64,000 bases of DNA from Gp13-AA77 sp035946735 (lineage in GTDB: Bacteria; Acidobacteriota; Terriglobia; UBA7540), in the NCBI GenBank assembly GCA_035946735.1, contig DASYYZ010000157.1, positions 47,252-111,251 on the forward strand. Direction: 5' to 3'. The position numbers were made by a program, and so were the translations under genes. The notes beneath the pieces are model-generated. The model was given only the letters and a program-made list of their open reading frames with translations. It did no database searches and was not told where the DNA came from. Position 1 is the first letter of the stretch, and each line of letters begins with the position of its first letter. Of this stretch, positions 61,805 to 64,000 are shown one piece after another.

Positions 61805-63009
61805 CTAGACACGCAGAGCCTCCACAGCCGCCTGCTTCCTGTTAACTGCCTCTTGATACGAATCTTGCAGCCTTCGGACGAGCCCGGGCCACGAGATCTC
61901 CCCCCCGCACACCCAGCCCTAAGCCGTTGATACAGGATCGCGTCTCCCAGCAGCGCCTTCAGCGTTGTCGCCAGCGCCTCGGAGTCGTACGACGATACGA
62001 GACCGGCTCGCTGATCGATGAGAGGTGCTATCCCGCATCGATCCGACACTATGGCGGGGGTGCCGCACGCGATCGCCTCCGCGGCCGTATTGCCGAAGTT
62101 TTCGTACCTTGACGGCAGCGCAAACACAGCGGCGTGGGCCATGGCCGCTATCTTGTTGTCGCCGTATAGCCCCCCTGGGAACAGGACGCGATGTTCCACA
62201 CCCAGCGCCCGAGCCTTGGCGCGCAAGTGCGTCACGTACCCGACTTCCCCCTCAGGACCGGCGATCACAAGTTGGGTACGATCACAGCCGATATGCAGCA
62301 GCGCCTCGATCAGTAGATCTGCCCCCTTGCGCGGGATCACCCGCCCCAGGAAGAGGATGTAGCGCTCGCACTCACACAGTCCGGCCTTTGCTCGAAACGG
62401 GCCGGAGGGCGGCAGCCTGAGGAAGTCCTTTAGATCAAGGCCGTTGTATCGCAGCAGCACCCGGCCAGTAGGAATACCGTCCGCGATGAACTCGGCCTTC
62501 TCCTGCTCTGAGGTTGCGACCATTTTGCTGGCCTGCCTTAGGTAAGCCCTTGCCAGTGTGCTCCAAAATCTCTTGAGCAAGATTCCCCGGTCGTAGGCCC
62601 GGTGCATTCCCAGGGGCTCGATGAAGTAGGGTACCCCGAACTCGTGGCAATACCACGCCACTACCGGACCCAAAGTGTCGTAAAGACCGTACACGTGCAC
62701 GACGTCGAACTCGCGCAGCCGCTGCCGGCAAAACAGTGTAACGCCATGGTTTACAGTCAGATTGCGATAGTGGCATCGCGTCGCGAGATAGATCGACTCC
62801 ACGCCGTCCAGCTTGCTCCGCCACCCCTGACCTTCGCGGACCGCCGCCGCCTCCTCGATCTCCTCCGGCCCGAACCCCAGATCGGCCGTCAGAACTGTGA
62901 CCTGGTGCCCCTGCCTCACGAGCTCCCGAGCGATCGATCGCACTTTCAGCGCAGGTCCTCCCCGGCTCTGAAACGGATAATAAGCCTGCGTGACCTTCAG
63001 GATCCTCAT
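61805..63009 (-). CDS. Glycosyltransferase family 4, frameshifted near 3' end
   Basis: MRILKVTQAYYPFQSRGGPALKVRSIARELV, ILFLGRVIPRKGADLLIEAL, and the EX7E region EAIACGTPAIVSDRCGIAPLID mark a GT4 enzyme. After RLRAGC the uninterrupted frame reads meaningless Arg/Gly-rich sequence into the next gene. With one more G in the seven-G tract (61900-61906) it continues EISWPGLVRRLQDSYQEAV and stops at 61805-61807, giving a normal 401-residue protein. Confidence 0.87.
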
Positions 63010-63215
63010 ATCACCTTTTAATAGTTAGACTTACGCTAAGCCTTGCCACTCCTCATTTACCTAACTATAAAACGCCTCAGAAAATCTAAAGTTGTACAAT
63101 TTATTCACACAAGCGTTCAGAGGAACACCTTTGGACTTTTTTGCCCTCGCGGAGAGCGTTCAGAGAAGAACAGAACGGCAGAGAAGGAGCTTTCAAAGGG
63201 TAAAGAGGAAACACC
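63010..63215. other. Spacer between glycosyltransferase genes
   Basis: AT-rich, with GCGTTCAGAG at 63113 and 63158. It may contain the promoter of the downstream minus-strand gene; nothing definite. Confidence 0.35.
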
Positions 63216-64000
63216 TCAAGCGGTCGCCCGATTTGCTTTCAGAGGCATACACTCGGCCCCTGTTTTCGCCCCGAAGATCTCTCCAAGCCGCTCGCGGAAG
63301 GCGGCATGGGAATAATGTTCCCGGACCCACTCGCGCCCGGCACGACCCATGTCACGAGCAGCCTCGTGATTCGAAAATAGACTGACGAGCGCTTGCGCCA
63401 CCGCGCTCGGACTCTCAGGATCGACCAGAAGCCCATTTTCCCCATGACGGATCAACTCGACGGGCGCACCGTAGCTTGGCCCGATCACGGGTTTGCCAAA
63501 CGCCATGGCCTCGAGATATACAATTCCGAAACCTTCGCCCTTGGGACTGCGATCCTCAACCGCCGTCACGGCGGGCAGCACGAAAACTTCGCTTCGATGG
63601 TAAATGGCCGCCAGCTCCCGGTCGCTCACTTCGCCCGTGAACACCACGTGCCCGTCGAGGCCCAGTTCGGCCGCGAGGCCCTCCAACCGCGCGCGATCGT
63701 CGCCGTCTCCCACAACCGCATACGTGAGATTCGGTATCTGAGCCACCACCGCGGGCAGAGCTCGCAACACCACCTCGTGACCCTTGTAGCGTTCCGAAGC
63801 CGCCATGCGCGCCACCGTCAGCAGCACGCGCCGGTCATGTTTAAAATACTCTTCTCCCTTCGGCCCGCCGCAGGAAACTTCTTTCCTCGCTTCTTCGGGA
63901 GTGTGTATGGAATCTGCACAAGCGGCTTTGCCGCCCTGCTGTGCGGAAAGGCTTCGCCTTTCCGGCAGGCCGTCAAAGCCTTTTTTTTCTATTTCTCTGC
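63216..64000 (-). CDS. Glycosyltransferase family 4, 5' end beyond the window
   Basis: The C-terminal donor domain is complete: RRVLLTVARMAASERYKGHEVVLRAL, AVVGDGDDRARLEGLAAELGL, GEGFGIVYLEAMAFGKPVIG (EX7E) and ENGLLVDPESP. The frame is open to the window edge. The sequence just before RRVLL (PERRSLSAQQGGKAAC and EEARKEVSCGGP) looks like dispersed repeat DNA translated in frame rather than normal GT sequence. Start and acceptor domain are outside the window. Confidence 0.85.
   Translation of the reverse strand, partial: REIEKKGFDGLPERRSLSAQQGGKAACADSIHTPEEARKEVSCGGPKGEEYFKHDRRVLLTVARMAASERYKGHEVVLRALPAVVAQIPNLTYAVVGDGDDRARLEGLAAELGLDGHVVFTGEVSDRELAAIYHRSEVFVLPAVTAVEDRSPKGEGFGIVYLEAMAFGKPVIGPSYGAPVELIRHGENGLLVDPESPSAVAQALVSLFSNHEAARDMGRAGREWVREHYSHAAFRERLGEIFGAKTGAECMPLKANRATA
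63944..63964. repeat. 21-bp palindrome inside glycosyltransferase frame
   Basis: CGGAAAGGC-TTC-GCCTTTCCG: perfect 9-bp stem, 3-base loop, the same design as the two palindromes at 34902-34971, in the open reading frame. Confidence 0.75.

Noticed and set aside
60898..63009. A genuine 703-residue glycosyltransferase-transglutaminase fusion
   Set aside because: The joining segment has no family character, while the neighbouring frame gives a natural GT terminus and the transglutaminase part has its own ATG.

Overview
The window looks like chromosomal DNA of a GC-rich soil-type bacterium, most likely an acidobacterium. The main reasons are a PadR-type regulator followed by four tandem giant MacB/FtsX permeases of the ADOP type, several S53/quinoprotein-like secreted proteins, and abundant short dispersed repeats. 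This assignment is an inference from gene content; no rRNA is present.

Layout. 1-14.7 kb is host core and semi-core: padR plus four ADOP permeases in one operon-like run, tatD, a trans-polyprenyl diphosphate synthase, a CYTH protein and two tatA genes. At 14.83 kb a complete tRNA-Asn carries a 5.4-kb integrative element in its 3' end. The element is bounded by a 46-bp direct repeat (14861-14906 and 20278-20323) and holds a tyrosine integrase, an excisionase-like protein, a DUF3631 ATPase and cargo. A decayed second island follows (20.3-29.4 kb): a frameshifted second integrase, a helix-turn-helix protein, a ribbon-helix-helix protein, a possible mobilisation pair, a frameshifted sigma factor with its anti-sigma-like partner, a transposase remnant, an integrase relic and a broken sigma-54 response regulator.

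29.9-36.2 kb is the most suggestive functional cluster. It has a YdcF-like protein, an NTP_transf_5 nucleotidyltransferase, a radical SAM/SPASM enzyme, a PqqD-like protein, an HPr-kinase-like protein, an S26-type peptidase, two toxin-antitoxin-like pieces and a 60-residue Cys-containing peptide with a YxxP leader-like motif. I read it as a candidate RiPP (modified peptide) locus. 36.3-44.7 kb encodes large secreted proteins (two related quinoprotein-like proteins and an S53 peptidase). 45.1-64 kb is an envelope/exopolysaccharide region: O-antigen-ligase-like protein, TPR/carbohydrate-binding protein, a protein with 30 cysteines beside a double thioredoxin protein, an FAD reductase, a WecA/MraY-type transferase, glycosyltransferases, a NodU-type carbamoyltransferase, asparagine synthase and a transglutaminase-like protein.

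Two discoveries stand out. First, the asparagine synthase gene is cut by a precisely delimited 3,583-bp IS1595-type transposon (55974-59556; 28-bp terminal inverted repeats; 8-bp target duplication GAAATAAG). It carries a D12-class DNA adenine methyltransferase and a ParB-like protein as passengers; removing it restores a 640-residue reading frame exactly. Second, many host spacers, and parts of at least two coding regions, consist of degenerate tandem 7-bp units whose sequence differs from locus to locus. Separate palindromic repeats lie in frame inside other genes.

Several otherwise intact host genes are split by single-base changes in G/C homopolymers (37.25, 50.80, 61.90 kb), which could be assembly errors, real mutations or phase-variable tracts.
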